Assembly (NCBI GenBank): GCA_026391005.1
Contig: JAPLEV010000010.1
Location: 55,244-119,243, forward strand
DNA from: Flavobacteriia bacterium
GTDB taxonomy: Bacteria; Bacteroidota; Bacteroidia; Flavobacteriales_D; Crocinitomicaceae
Length of the DNA stretch: 64,000 bases
Direction: 5' to 3'
The notes beneath the pieces are model-generated. The model made no database searches and was not told the origin of the DNA. It saw only the letters and a program-made list of their open reading frames with translations. The translations under genes and the position numbers were made by a program. Positions 44,892 to 54,020 of this stretch are shown in pieces (position 1 is the stretch's first letter; every line of letters starts with the position of its first letter).

Positions 44892-44942
44892 CAATATATT
44901 AGCCAAATATACTAATTATTAATAGAAATAGCTAATATATTG
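44892..44942. promoter_or_regulatory. hipBA operator/promoter: perfect 12-bp inverted repeat around the -7 box
   Basis: CAATATATTAGC (44892-44903) and its exact complement GCTAATATATTG (44931-44942) are separated by 27 bp. A minus-strand TATATTTG -7 box (44904-44911) lies between them, 18 nt before the preferred hipB ATG. This is the expected layout for autorepression by a HipB dimer pair. Confidence 0.7.
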
Positions 44943-45000
44943 GCTTAATTGTTTTTGAGGTGAAGTTAAAAATGTTGCTAATCTAAACACAGACAAGTTC

Positions 45001-45408
45001 GCGACACTAAAAAACGAAAAAGCCCGCTTCATTTTATGAAGTGGGCTCCTTTTGTGATCCGCTCCGCCGCGGCGGAGGATTACAGAACCTAAAAAAAAAG
45101 GCTCACTCCAAGCATAGCGCCCACTATGCCTTGCATAGCTCGGTCTTTTCCATTTTTATTGTTTACGGAAACAAGTTCGCGACACTAAAAAACGAAAAAG
45201 CCCGCTTCATTTTATGAAGCGGGCTCCTTTTGTGATCCGCTCCGCCGCGGCGGAGGATTACAGAACCTAAAAAAAGGCTCATTCCAAGCATAGCGCCCAC
45301 TATGCCTTGCATAGCTCGGTCTTTTCCATTTTTATTGTTTACGGAAACAAGTTCCCGACACTAAAAAACGAAAAAGCCCGCTTCATTTTATGAAGCGGGC
45401 TCCTTTTG
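45001..45408. repeat. Tandem array (178 + 176 + ~54 bp) at the 3' end of tRNA-Arg
   Basis: Units begin GCGACACTAAAAAACG at 45001 and 45179 and CCGACACTAAAAAACG at 45355, nearly identical. Each holds a copy of the tRNA-Arg terminator hairpin, then TGATCCGCTC (the tRNA's 3' end), a palindrome CCGCCGCGGCGG, AGGATTACAGAACC (a corrupted T-arm) and an AAGCATAGCGCCCACTATGC segment. The third unit runs into the intact tRNA. The 500-bp stretch from hipB to the tRNA otherwise shows no gene. Confidence 0.9.
45375..45401 (-). terminator. Rho-independent terminator of tRNA-Arg
   Basis: Perfect 11-bp stem AGCCCGCTTCA/TGAAGCGGGCT with a 5-nt loop, followed on the minus strand by a T-run. Copies, one with a single mispair, recur at 45021-45047 and 45199-45225 in the array. 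Confidence 0.85.
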
Positions 45409-45482
<74 letters not shown>

Positions 45483-45502
45483 AAACCCAATAAAATAAAA
45501 AA

Positions 45503-45523
45503 GGGGGATGAATTTCATCCCCC
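45503..45523 (-). terminator. Rho-independent terminator of tRNA-Pro
   Basis: Hairpin GGGGGATGA/TCATCCCCC with a minimal loop, followed on the minus strand by a T-rich run, 3 nt from the tRNA-Pro 3' end. Confidence 0.8.
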
Positions 45524-45526
45524 TTG

Positions 45527-45601
45527 TCGGGGCGGCAGGATTCGAACCTGCGACCTCCTGGTCCCAAACCAGGCGCGATGACCGGACTACGCTACGCCCC
45601 G
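45527..45601 (-). tRNA. tRNA-Pro (anticodon TGG)
   Basis: 75 nt on the minus strand. Acceptor stem CGGGGCG/CGCCCCG with discriminator A, anticodon arm CCTGG-TTTGGGA-CCAGG (anticodon TGG), T-arm GCAGGTTCGAATCCTGC. CCA is not encoded. Confidence 0.95.
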
Positions 45602-45652
45602 AACTTATTGACCTTTGTTATTGCAATCAGTTTGATCGTTATCAAACTCGTC

Positions 45653-45874
45653 TCACCATACTTAACTTACGCGGTGGGAGCGAGATTACTTCAGCTTTGC
45701 TTCAGTGCTCTACGCTTTGCTCCGGGTCGAACGAGTTCAAATCTCCCTTCACGTCTCACCATAATCAATCTACGCGGTGGGAGCGAGATTACTTCAGCTT
45801 TGCTTCAGTGCTCTACGCTTCGCTCCGGGTCGAACGAGTTCAAATCTCCCTTCACGTCTCACCATAATCAACTT
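45653..45874. repeat. Tandem 103-bp array at the 3' end of tRNA-Ser
   Basis: Two full 103-bp units (45669-45771, 45772-45874) begin ACGCGGTGGGAGCGAGATT, the same 19 bases that form the 3' end and part of the T-arm of the adjoining tRNA-Ser. A partial unit precedes them. The rest of each unit contains a TCAGCTTTGCTTCAGTGCTC segment and CGAACGAGTTCAAATCTCCC. The units differ at only a few bases. Confidence 0.9.
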
Positions 45875-45877
45875 ACG

Positions 45878-45964
<87 letters not shown>

Positions 45965-46034
45965 TCCGCGTTAACGGACGGCAAAAATAAGAAATCCTTT
46001 TGTTTTTTTAGAATAATCAACGAAAAAAAATAGC

Positions 46035-47204
46035 TTAATCGTAAACAAATTCACCATTGCTTGATTTGATGGTGACTTTCGAGCCTTTACTTGCCTCAAC
46101 ATATCCGATAATTTTTGCTTCAACTCCGAAGTTCTTGGAGATTTTAATCAGTTCACCGGCAATTTCTTTGGGCACATACAATTCCATCCGATGCCCCATG
46201 TTAAATACTTTATACATTTCTTGCCAAGGTGTTTGAGATTGCGACTGAATCAATTTAAAAAGTAAGGGGGTATCAAATAAGGCATCTTTCACGACATGTA
46301 GGTCATCGATAAAGTGCAGCACTTTAGTTTGTGCACCACCGGAGCAATGAACCATGCCATGAATATCTTTTCTATATTTAGCAAGCATTTCAATAATAAT
46401 CGGCGCGTACGTGCGTGTTGGTGAAAGCACTAACTTACCAGCATTTAATGGACTGCCTTCAATCGAATCTGTCAGTTTTGTCTTTCCACTATATACGAAT
46501 TCTTCAGGAATAGCCGCGTCATAGCTTTCAGGAAATAAAGTAGCTAATTCATGATGAAAAACATCATGGCGTGCACTTGTTAATCCATTGCTTCCCATGC
46601 CACCGTTATAGTTATGCTCATAGGTAGCTTGTCCAAATGATGCAAGACCCACTACAACATCCCCTGCTTGTATGTTTCCATTTGAAATAACATCGGATCG
46701 TTTCATTCGACAAACAACGGTTGAATCAACAATGATTGTCCTCACAAGATCACCAACATCAGCGGTTTCTCCTCCTGTCGAATGAATGTCTAAGCCATAA
46801 TTTCTCAGTTCCTGTAAAAGTTCCTCCGTCCCATTTATTATCTCAGAAAGAACTTCGCCAGGTATAACATTTTTATTTCTTCCGATCGTTGAGGAAACTA
46901 ATATTGGACCTGTAGCGCCAACGCAAAGTAAATCGTCAATGTTCATTATCAAGGCATCTTGTGCAATACCCTTCCAAACAGACACGTCACCGGTTGTCTT
47001 CCAATAAATATATGCCAAAGATGATTTCGTGCCTGCTCCATCAGCATGCATAATGATACAATGGTCTTCTTGACCGCCTAAATAATCGGGAATGATTTTA
47101 CAAAAAGCATTCGGAAATAATCCTTTATCGATGTTTTTAATAGCATTATGCACGTCTTCTTTTCCTGCTGAAACACCTCTTGCTTGGTACCGATTATCTG
47201 ACAT
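46035..47204 (-). CDS. purM: Phosphoribosylformylglycinamidine cyclo-ligase (AIR synthetase)
   Basis: 389 residues, the longer Bacteroidota form. The N-terminal YQARGVSAGKEDVHNAIKNI, the ATP/FGAM site HADGAGTKSSLAYIYWK, DALIMNIDDLLCVGA, the GGETADVGDLV loop and the C-terminal MVHCSGGAQTKVLHF...VFNMGHRMELYV are all diagnostic. It makes aminoimidazole ribotide in purine synthesis. A -7 box lies in the gap after xseB, so it probably has its own promoter. Confidence 0.95.
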   Translation of the reverse strand: MSDNRYQARGVSAGKEDVHNAIKNIDKGLFPNAFCKIIPDYLGGQEDHCIIMHADGAGTKSSLAYIYWKTTGDVSVWKGIAQDALIMNIDDLLCVGATGPILVSSTIGRNKNVIPGEVLSEIINGTEELLQELRNYGLDIHSTGGETADVGDLVRTIIVDSTVVCRMKRSDVISNGNIQAGDVVVGLASFGQATYEHNYNGGMGSNGLTSARHDVFHHELATLFPESYDAAIPEEFVYSGKTKLTDSIEGSPLNAGKLVLSPTRTYAPIIIEMLAKYRKDIHGMVHCSGGAQTKVLHFIDDLHVVKDALFDTPLLFKLIQSQSQTPWQEMYKVFNMGHRMELYVPKEIAGELIKISKNFGVEAKIIGYVEASKGSKVTIKSSNGEFVYD

Positions 47205-47223
47205 TTACCTCAAAATTGAACTA

Positions 47224-47231
47224 CAAAGGTA
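47224..47231 (-). promoter_or_regulatory. Putative -7 element (TACCTTTG) for purM
   Basis: Minus-strand TACCTTTG ends 19 nt before the purM ATG, inside the 37-bp gap that separates purM from xseB. No purine riboswitch fits in that space. Confidence 0.5.
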
Positions 47232-47241
47232 GAAAAATGTA

Positions 47242-47451
47242 CTAGTTATTTTCAGAAGCGTCATCTAATTCATCTAGAATTTTTTGGACATCTAACTCAG
47301 TAGATTTCAATTTGCGTTTACAAATTTGTATGAGCTCGGCTGCGCGCTTAACTTTTATCGATAATTCATCAATTGAAATGTCTCCTGTTTCCATTTCACC
47401 AACAATCGTCTGAAGTTCTTCAAATGCTAAGGCATAGTTTAATTCTTTCAT
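47242..47451 (-). CDS. xseB: Exodeoxyribonuclease VII small subunit
   Basis: 69 residues, normal XseB length: YALAFEELQTIVGEMETGDISIDELSIKVKRAAELIQICKRKLKSTELDVQKIL is the two-helix family pattern. It assembles in several copies on XseA, usually encoded next door; xseA is not in the window upstream on this strand. Preceded by the divergent RND transporter gene. Confidence 0.92.
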   Translation of the reverse strand: MKELNYALAFEELQTIVGEMETGDISIDELSIKVKRAAELIQICKRKLKSTELDVQKILDELDDASENN

Positions 47452-47531
47452 AAAGTAAAAGTAATTAAATTACTCTTTTGATGCAAAAACAGGGGGGTTA
47501 ATCACCAAGTTTCATATTTACGGCACAAACT

Positions 47532-47539
47532 TAACTTTG
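47532..47539 (+). promoter_or_regulatory. Putative -7 element (TAACTTTG) for the RND/MMPL transporter
   Basis: TAACTTTG ends 47 nt before the ATG at 47587. Confidence 0.45.
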
Positions 47540-47586
47540 TCACCCCAACAAAAAAGCCTATCTTCGTTCCTTAATTTTTGTTAATT

Positions 47587-50244
47587 ATGTGGAATTTAGT
47601 GTCCAAAATTATACTTAGAAACAGGTTTATTATACTCGGTATAATAACCCTGTTAACGGTATTATTTGGATTTGCTGCCAAGTCAGGTCTTAAAATCGAT
47701 AATAAATACGGTAACCTTCTCCCGAAAGAAATTGAAACTCAAAAAACCTACCTGAAATTCAAAAAAATGTTTGGCGAGGATGGTTCTACCTTGGTTATAG
47801 CGATTAAATCTAAAGATTTATATACCGAAAAAAAGTTTTTACAATGGAAGGATTTAGCAGATAGTATATTGAAAATTGATGGTGTTACAGCCGTTATTTG
47901 CGAGGCGAAAATTGTAAAGCTTTCTAATGACACCACATTACAGACCTTTATCCCTCATGTGATTTTTACAGGTAGGAATCACAATTTTGACACGACAAAA
48001 GCAGACGGAAAAAGTATTTCTGAAATAAAAAAAGAAGTGCGAAACAACCCTCTTTATGACGGTCTTCTTTATAATAGCAAAGAGGATGTTAGTCTAATGT
48101 TGGTGACGATTGATGAAAGTTTTTTAATCGATAAGGAAAAGCAAGAGGTTGTTATTAAAGTTGAGGATTTAGCTAAAACATATAAAAGTAGTTTCAATGA
48201 AATTCATTTTGCTGGATTGCCTCACATGCGCGTTCAAATTGGCCGACGCGTATTAAGTGAAATGTATACGTTTGTTTTTTTATCCGTATTAATTTCTGCC
48301 TTTTTCATGTACTTTCTTTTCCGCTCTTTTCGTGTTACGTTGATAAGTATTTTGGTGGTTTTGGTAACGGTTGTTTGGGCTTTGGGAAGCATAAGTTTAA
48401 TGGATTATAATGTTTCTTTAATGATGGGCTTAATTCCTCCCTTAATGATTGTTATTGGTATACCGAATTGCATCTATTTATATAATAAATTTCATTACGA
48501 ATTTCGGAATCATAACAACAAGGCAAAAGCATTAAGTCGAATGATTCGAAAAACAGGAACGGCTATGTTTCTTACGAATGTCACGACTGCATTAGGATTC
48601 ATGACCTTCATGTATACAAGTTCTGATAAGTTTTTTGAATTCGGGGTTATATCCACGATTAACATCATGCTTTGTTATGTAGTTTCAATGTGCTTGGTAC
48701 CCATTTTTATTTCCTTCTCAAAGAATCCTGACCCTAGACATTTAAAACATTTAGATAGAAAGCTTGCGGTTAGTTTACTAGACCGTTTGGTAAAGCTTAC
48801 TACTAATTATCGCCCTGCTATTTATATCATCACAATTATTTTGACGCTTGTATCAGGATTTGGCATTTATTTTATGCGTGTAACGGGAAATATCACAGGG
48901 GATTTGCCCAAAAAAGACCCTATCCGAATGGATATCACTTTTATTGAGAAAAATTTTGGCGGTTCTGTTCCGTTTGAGGTTTTGGTGTATTATAAAAAAA
49001 GAAGCCGATTGTTTGATAAGGTAACGCTCGACAAAATTCAAGGCGTTCAGGATATGTTTGAAAGGGATACAATGTTCGCTAAAAGTATTTCAGTTCTTGA
49101 CTTGGTTAAGTTTGTAAATATGTCCTACTATAATAATGATCCTGCAAAGTACACAAGCATTAATAATAAAGACAAACTGCGCTTGAAAAAATATGTCGAT
49201 CGTTTTAATACAAGCGTTCCTAATTCATCCTTTTCATTGAAAGACCTTGTTGATACAACCAATAGAATAATACGTATCAGAACTCAAATGAAAGATATTG
49301 GATCTTATGAAGTATCGGACGAGGTAGCAATGGTTGGAACCCGAATTGATAGTATTATGAATCCTGAACGTGTTCATATTGAATCGTTGTATGCTTCCGT
49401 TTTAAAAGGCAAAAAGGATTACATTGACTCTTTGTTATTTAATTATACTGGTATTTTTAATAATTTGGTTTCGGAAATTAGTAAGGGAAATACTGCGCTA
49501 GAAGATAAATTTAATACAGATCCGGAATTCATAAAAACCTATTACGGAAAAAAAACATTTTTACCATTACTGCGCTCTGCAATGGACAAAGACTTTTATG
49601 ACGTAAAGATAACGGGCACCTCGGTGGTTGCTTCTCAAGGCACTCAATACCTGCTAAATAACCTTTGGCAGAGTATTATTTTTGCCATCATTTCAATTGC
49701 CATATTAATGTCCATTCTCTTCTACTCCTTTAGGATGGTAGTCGTTTCGATGGTTCCTAATCTAATCCCTATGGTAATTACTGCAGGAATCATGGGGTGG
49801 TTCGGTATTCCGCTTAAACCTTCTACACTGTTAATTTTCTCCATAGCGCTTGGAATCACGGTGGATAATACGATTCACTTTCTAGCACATTATCGCTATG
49901 AATTAAAACAAAAGAAGTGGGACTTAAAAGAGTGTGTAGCAATTTCAATTCGCGAAACGGGTCTTAGTATTATTTATACCTCGGTGATTTTGTTTTTTGG
50001 TTTTATTGTTTTCATATTCTCTGATTTTGGAGGAACACAGGCATTAGGGTATTTATCTGCTATCACTTATTTTGTTGCGCTTTTTACGAATCTAATCTTG
50101 TTGCCGAGTCTTTTATTAAGTTACGAGCGAAAACTGACAACTAAATCTTTTGAGGATCCTATTTTTGAAATATATGAGGATGGCGAAGACACAAATTGGG
50201 AACTATTAGAAGTCGATGCCGACGAGGAAAGTAAAAGTCAATAG
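47587..50244 (+). CDS. RND/MMPL superfamily transporter
   Basis: The frame opens at a TTG (47578), but the ATG nine bases on (MWNLVSKIILRNRFIILG) is preferred, giving 885 residues. Twelve or so membrane helices fall in two halves: TM1 at ~12-32, a periplasmic loop, five helices at ~225-385, TM at ~415, a second large loop, and five helices at ~700-860. ALGITVDNTIHFLAHYRYEL is the RND helix-4-like motif of the second half. This HpnN/MMPL-like class is proposed to export lipids or hydrophobic molecules, and no cargo gene is nearby. The C-terminal tail is acidic. Convergent with thiN. Confidence 0.88.
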   Translation: MWNLVSKIILRNRFIILGIITLLTVLFGFAAKSGLKIDNKYGNLLPKEIETQKTYLKFKKMFGEDGSTLVIAIKSKDLYTEKKFLQWKDLADSILKIDGVTAVICEAKIVKLSNDTTLQTFIPHVIFTGRNHNFDTTKADGKSISEIKKEVRNNPLYDGLLYNSKEDVSLMLVTIDESFLIDKEKQEVVIKVEDLAKTYKSSFNEIHFAGLPHMRVQIGRRVLSEMYTFVFLSVLISAFFMYFLFRSFRVTLISILVVLVTVVWALGSISLMDYNVSLMMGLIPPLMIVIGIPNCIYLYNKFHYEFRNHNNKAKALSRMIRKTGTAMFLTNVTTALGFMTFMYTSSDKFFEFGVISTINIMLCYVVSMCLVPIFISFSKNPDPRHLKHLDRKLAVSLLDRLVKLTTNYRPAIYIITIILTLVSGFGIYFMRVTGNITGDLPKKDPIRMDITFIEKNFGGSVPFEVLVYYKKRSRLFDKVTLDKIQGVQDMFERDTMFAKSISVLDLVKFVNMSYYNNDPAKYTSINNKDKLRLKKYVDRFNTSVPNSSFSLKDLVDTTNRIIRIRTQMKDIGSYEVSDEVAMVGTRIDSIMNPERVHIESLYASVLKGKKDYIDSLLFNYTGIFNNLVSEISKGNTALEDKFNTDPEFIKTYYGKKTFLPLLRSAMDKDFYDVKITGTSVVASQGTQYLLNNLWQSIIFAIISIAILMSILFYSFRMVVVSMVPNLIPMVITAGIMGWFGIPLKPSTLLIFSIALGITVDNTIHFLAHYRYELKQKKWDLKECVAISIRETGLSIIYTSVILFFGFIVFIFSDFGGTQALGYLSAITYFVALFTNLILLPSLLLSYERKLTTKSFEDPIFEIYEDGEDTNWELLEVDADEESKSQ

Positions 50245-50251
50245 AACGGTT

Positions 50252-50914
50252 TTAATCCCTGCATTCCATTAATAATAAGTCACCTGATTGATGCTCAATG
50301 GTTACTATTCCATCCGTCACAACACTGTTGCTATTGCCCATTCGATACCCAGAAGTTAGCTCCTCGTTGTGCAGAGGATACAATAAGTTTTTTGTGCTAA
50401 TACCGGTGACCTTCCCTAAAGGCATTAGCGAAAGGCAGGTGTCCGCAGCATACCAATTCGAGAAGTGTTTATCCAATAATTGTATTTTCGAATGGTCGTC
50501 AATTAAGGTTATAGACAAGGTGTTTCGGTATTTTACGATACACGAAAGATTAGCAAGAGCATGATCACTTCTTTTCCCCGTTGCCCAAAACACATAAACG
50601 GTTTTTATTTCCTTTTCGATTAAGTAGTCAAATGCTTTTTCTAAGTCTGTTTTGTTTTGATCTGGTGCAGCTACAATCTCAAGATGAGGGTATTTTTCTA
50701 GGTAAAAACCTGCGTCAAAACCGGCATCAAAATCTCCTAGTGCCACATGAGGAGTCAAGCTGGTTTCAGCAACTCGTTTTAGTGCAGCATCCAACACTAC
50801 CAACAAAGCATCCTCACTAATAAAGCTATTTAGCAGATTAAACGAACAAGTAGCACCATTTGCAATAACGATGGCCAAGCTGCCCCTATGGATTGAATTC
50901 TGTACTTCTGCCAA
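50252..50914 (-). CDS. thiN: Thiamine pyrophosphokinase
   Basis: 220 residues. The ATP/Mg site HVALGDFDAGFDA (usual LGDFDS with Ser replaced by Ala), APDQNKTDLEKAFDYL, the WATGKRSDHALANL loop and the C-terminal thiamine-binding beta domain with KVTGISTKNLLYPL and GNSNSVV are all as in the family. It converts thiamine to thiamine diphosphate using ATP. No TPP riboswitch is visible upstream. Convergent with the transporter gene with 7 bp between stops. Confidence 0.92.
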   Translation of the reverse strand: MAEVQNSIHRGSLAIVIANGATCSFNLLNSFISEDALLVVLDAALKRVAETSLTPHVALGDFDAGFDAGFYLEKYPHLEIVAAPDQNKTDLEKAFDYLIEKEIKTVYVFWATGKRSDHALANLSCIVKYRNTLSITLIDDHSKIQLLDKHFSNWYAADTCLSLMPLGKVTGISTKNLLYPLHNEELTSGYRMGNSNSVVTDGIVTIEHQSGDLLLMECRD

Positions 50915-51009
50915 TGTTTTTCTTTAATCGTTCGTGCAAATGTAGCAGATTCGTATGTCAGTTATCTTTATTTATCGGCTAAAATTCACTCAAAAGCAGA
51001 TTTACGCGA

Positions 51010-51717
51010 TTATAATTTTACGCAACGAACGCTTAAACCATCTGTTTTGCTACGGTAATATCTCAATAATTTATCGTGATAATATCCCAATTGACGAACG
51101 TAGGCGCTATCTGTTGCACTTGCTGTTGTTGTCCACCAATAAGCATTCACTCCGGAATAACAGAAAACACTCGTTTCAAATTCACGGCAGCCACGCGGAT
51201 AGCCAGAAAATTTACTTTCGTCTGATCCATTTCCATTGCTTATCCAATCGGTTTTTGATTTCATTTTTTTACCCGCGATATCTGCTCCGCCTAAATAATT
51301 CCCTAAACTTGTAAACGCGTCATCACTTGGTATTTTCCAACCAGCAGGCGCTAAACCACGCGGGTCATTAACTGCGTGCCAATTATATAACACTCCTTTA
51401 TTAGGGTCATTCATAAAATAACACCACGCGCCAGTAGTTAATGTTGCCCATGCAGATCCGAACTGTGATTTTGGTATAATATCTCCATTTTGATATTTTG
51501 TCACTTTAAGGTTTTCTGTCATCCAAGTTTGGGACCCTATTGTCACGCTCCCATATGAGTTTCCCTCAATATCACTATACTTGCAACTTCCGTCATCAGA
51601 ATTAGCTTTTTCAGCAAAATTTGTCGCCGTCGAATCGGTACATCCCCGCTTTGTGCATGATGACATAACGAGAGCTCCTATTAATACAAAGGACATAAAT
51701 AAGGTTGACTTTTTCAT
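51010..51717 (-). CDS. FISUMP-domain lipoprotein
   Basis: 235 residues with a lipobox (ALVMSSC, Cys ~21). After a short CTDSTATNFAEKANSDDGSCKY segment comes a full Fibrobacter-succinogenes-major-paralogous domain: IGSQTWMTENLKVTKYQNGDII...CYFMNDPNKGVLYNWHAVNDPRGLAPAGWKIPSDDAF...YWWTTTAS...SVRCVKL. The domain is related to C-type-lectin/sulfatase-modifying folds and is common on surface lipoproteins of this phylum; the ligand is unknown. It stands alone, with about 250 bp of gene-free sequence before the phosphatase. Confidence 0.88.
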   Translation of the reverse strand: MKKSTLFMSFVLIGALVMSSCTKRGCTDSTATNFAEKANSDDGSCKYSDIEGNSYGSVTIGSQTWMTENLKVTKYQNGDIIPKSQFGSAWATLTTGAWCYFMNDPNKGVLYNWHAVNDPRGLAPAGWKIPSDDAFTSLGNYLGGADIAGKKMKSKTDWISNGNGSDESKFSGYPRGCREFETSVFCYSGVNAYWWTTTASATDSAYVRQLGYYHDKLLRYYRSKTDGLSVRCVKL

Positions 51718-51956
51718 AAAACAAGTTTTTTAAGTGAATAATTTTTGCGTTTCAAATCCAAAAGAAAAATAAATTTGAACTATCTCTCTATCAACGACTC
51801 GAATTTCAAATGGGTTGCCTTCTTTTCGCAACTCAGCTAATTTAATAGTTTTTTAATTTCATCTTCGATCTTTTCTTTGGTGTGATTTTTACCATGAAAT
51901 CCAAAAACTTAAATTAGCCTTCTTATTTAGTTAACTTTAACTTTAAGCACCTAGGC

Positions 51957-51964
51957 TATTTTTG
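51957..51964 (+). promoter_or_regulatory. Putative -7 element (TATTTTTG) 4 nt before the metallophosphatase start
   Basis: TATTTTTG, then AAAC, then the ATG at 51969: the same 4-nt spacing as at tatC, lptB, rsgA and the 60-codon gene. Confidence 0.5.
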
Positions 51965-51968
51965 AAAC

Positions 51969-53804
51969 ATGAAAAGTTTCTTTCTTGCCTTTTGTCTCAT
52001 TACTTCAATAGGATTTACGCAGACAATTAGTCGTGGTCCTTACTTGCAATCGCCTACGGAGAATACAATCACGATTATGTGGCGAACAGATATTCCAAGT
52101 AATTCGACCGTTTGGTTCGGACAAAATCAGCAACAATTAGCGCAAACTGCTACAGGAAATAGTAATACGACAGAGCATACCGTATTGATTTCGGGCTTAA
52201 CTCCCAACACTAAATATTTTTATGCAGTTGGAAGTCAATCTATTTACGGTGGGAATACCTTGTCTCATTATTTTTATACCAATCCAGTGATCGGCTCACA
52301 GGATTCGTTGCGCGTATGGGCAATCGGTGATTTTGGGAAAGGAAATGCTGGTCAAATTGCTGTAAAGAATTCCTTTCTTTCTTGGAATAGTCAAAACAAA
52401 ACAGATGTTTGGTTATGGCTAGGAGATAATGCATACAATGACGGTAAGGATAGCGATTATCAATCTAAAGTATTCGGTCTTGCAGGCTTTTCAGATATCT
52501 TTAGTTTTATGCCTTTTTGGCCAACCCCCGGAAATCACGATTACAACGAAGTATGGCAAGAAAGTGCTTTTTTAGGTATTCCTTATTCAAACATTCCCTT
52601 AGAAGATCATGAAGGGCCTTACTACAACATTGTTGATGTACCCACACAAGCAGAGGCGGGTGGTTTTCCGTCCAACCTCGAAGTGTTTTATTCTTTCGAT
52701 TATGCAAATGTTCATTTTCTATCTTTAAATTCGGAAGTCTATGATTTTGCACAAACAGGGACCGGAATCAATCGAATGATAAATTACATCAATGATGATT
52801 TATCTCAAAACCAACAAGACTTCACCATCGCTTATTTTCACCAACCGCCCTATTCTAAAGGATCACACGATTCTGATGATTTGTATGAGGATGTGATGCG
52901 TACGATGAGAGAAGAAATTATTCCGGTGCTGGAATCGCATGATGTTGACCTTATTGTATGCGGTCATAGCCACGTATTCGAACGAAGCTTTCTGATAAAG
53001 AATCATTACGGAAAAAGTGATACGTGGGATCCAGCGCAGCATTTGGTGAATGGAACAAATGGTAATTTTTCCGCAGGAAATGCCTATATTAAGGATAAAT
53101 ACAATCAACAAAATGATGGAGCGGTTTACGTTGTCTGTGGTCATTCGGGGAGTGAAAATTCGGATGGAACGATGGACCACCCTGTTTTCTGCTATGACGA
53201 CAATGGAGCGGGTGTAATGGGGTCCTTCGTAATTGATATTTATAGGAATCGTTTGGACGGAAAATACTTGCGTTCAAACGGCACAATTCAGGATCATTTT
53301 ACGATATTGAAAAAGAACCTAGCGGTAGAAAATACCATTGATACCCTATGCCTAGGGAATTCTATGATGTTACAAGCTCCCTTGATCGGGGGGTCGGATT
53401 CGTTGGTTTTTTCATGGGAAAATGGATTACACACTAACCAATTGTGGAGTGTCGCTCCGGTGCAAACAACCAATTATACCCTTCAAACAACCGATTTACT
53501 GAGCGGACAAGTTGTGATTTCTTCGCACCAAGTGGTCGTAGAGAATTGTATTAGTAATATCATTGAAACTGCCATGCCATTTACGATTGCTCCAAATCCA
53601 GTGCATTCGACCTTGCAAATAACAGCTTCGACTGAAATACTAAGCGTACGATTATTTGATATGGCAGGATTGGAAGTTTTAAACAATAAACCCAATACCA
53701 CAAACACCAACATCGATGTTTCGAGACTTAAGGAGGCATCTTATATTGTTGAGGTGCTGATTAACGATCGTGTTTACCGAAAAAATATCATCATCGCCCA
53801 CTAG
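51969..53804 (+). CDS. Secreted purple-acid-phosphatase-like metallophosphoesterase with T9SS type A domain
   Basis: 611 residues. A signal peptide (MKSFFLAFCLITSIGFTQ) precedes an N-terminal Fn3-like domain (~20-105; ISRGPYLQSPTENTITIMWRTD...LISGLTPNTKYFYAVGS). The calcineurin-type core (~115-430) has all five motifs: AIGDFGKG, WLGDNAYND, TPGNHDYNE, YFHQPPYSKGSH and VCGHSHVFER. A short beta region and a type A sorting domain end the protein (IAPNPVHSTLQI...VRLFDMAGLEV...LKEASYIVEV). Predicted to release phosphate from organic substrates at the cell surface or outside. Monocistronic. Confidence 0.9.
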   Translation: MKSFFLAFCLITSIGFTQTISRGPYLQSPTENTITIMWRTDIPSNSTVWFGQNQQQLAQTATGNSNTTEHTVLISGLTPNTKYFYAVGSQSIYGGNTLSHYFYTNPVIGSQDSLRVWAIGDFGKGNAGQIAVKNSFLSWNSQNKTDVWLWLGDNAYNDGKDSDYQSKVFGLAGFSDIFSFMPFWPTPGNHDYNEVWQESAFLGIPYSNIPLEDHEGPYYNIVDVPTQAEAGGFPSNLEVFYSFDYANVHFLSLNSEVYDFAQTGTGINRMINYINDDLSQNQQDFTIAYFHQPPYSKGSHDSDDLYEDVMRTMREEIIPVLESHDVDLIVCGHSHVFERSFLIKNHYGKSDTWDPAQHLVNGTNGNFSAGNAYIKDKYNQQNDGAVYVVCGHSGSENSDGTMDHPVFCYDDNGAGVMGSFVIDIYRNRLDGKYLRSNGTIQDHFTILKKNLAVENTIDTLCLGNSMMLQAPLIGGSDSLVFSWENGLHTNQLWSVAPVQTTNYTLQTTDLLSGQVVISSHQVVVENCISNIIETAMPFTIAPNPVHSTLQITASTEILSVRLFDMAGLEVLNNKPNTTNTNIDVSRLKEASYIVEVLINDRVYRKNIIIAH

Positions 53805-54020
53805 TTCTTACACCCTTTGTTTTTATCTAGATCTTGGCTTGAAGAAAAACATCAATTCAATACAGAAAGTAATTCAGTTGCCTTAGCAAGGCTTGCAGAA
53901 GGCCATATACAACTATGAAACACGGATTTTGGGGGTGGGCTTACTTTCCGGCTGGGATTATTAAGAATGTTTATGCTTGTTTGCAATGAAGGGCTTGAGG
54001 GAGTATTTTAAGGAATTTAT

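Noticed and set aside
45001..45408. CRISPR array
   Set aside because: Units are ~177 bp and nearly identical throughout, with no short repeat/unique spacer pattern; no cas genes nearby. The 103-bp array was rejected for the same reason.
50915..51009. TPP riboswitch near thiN
   Set aside because: No conserved CTGAGA-type core is visible, and the gap is downstream-facing for neither neighbour in the right way.
51780..51900. Decayed coding sequence on the minus strand (fragments such as LAELRKEGNPFEIRVVD)
   Set aside because: Only short frame pieces broken by stops; not enough to call a pseudogene.
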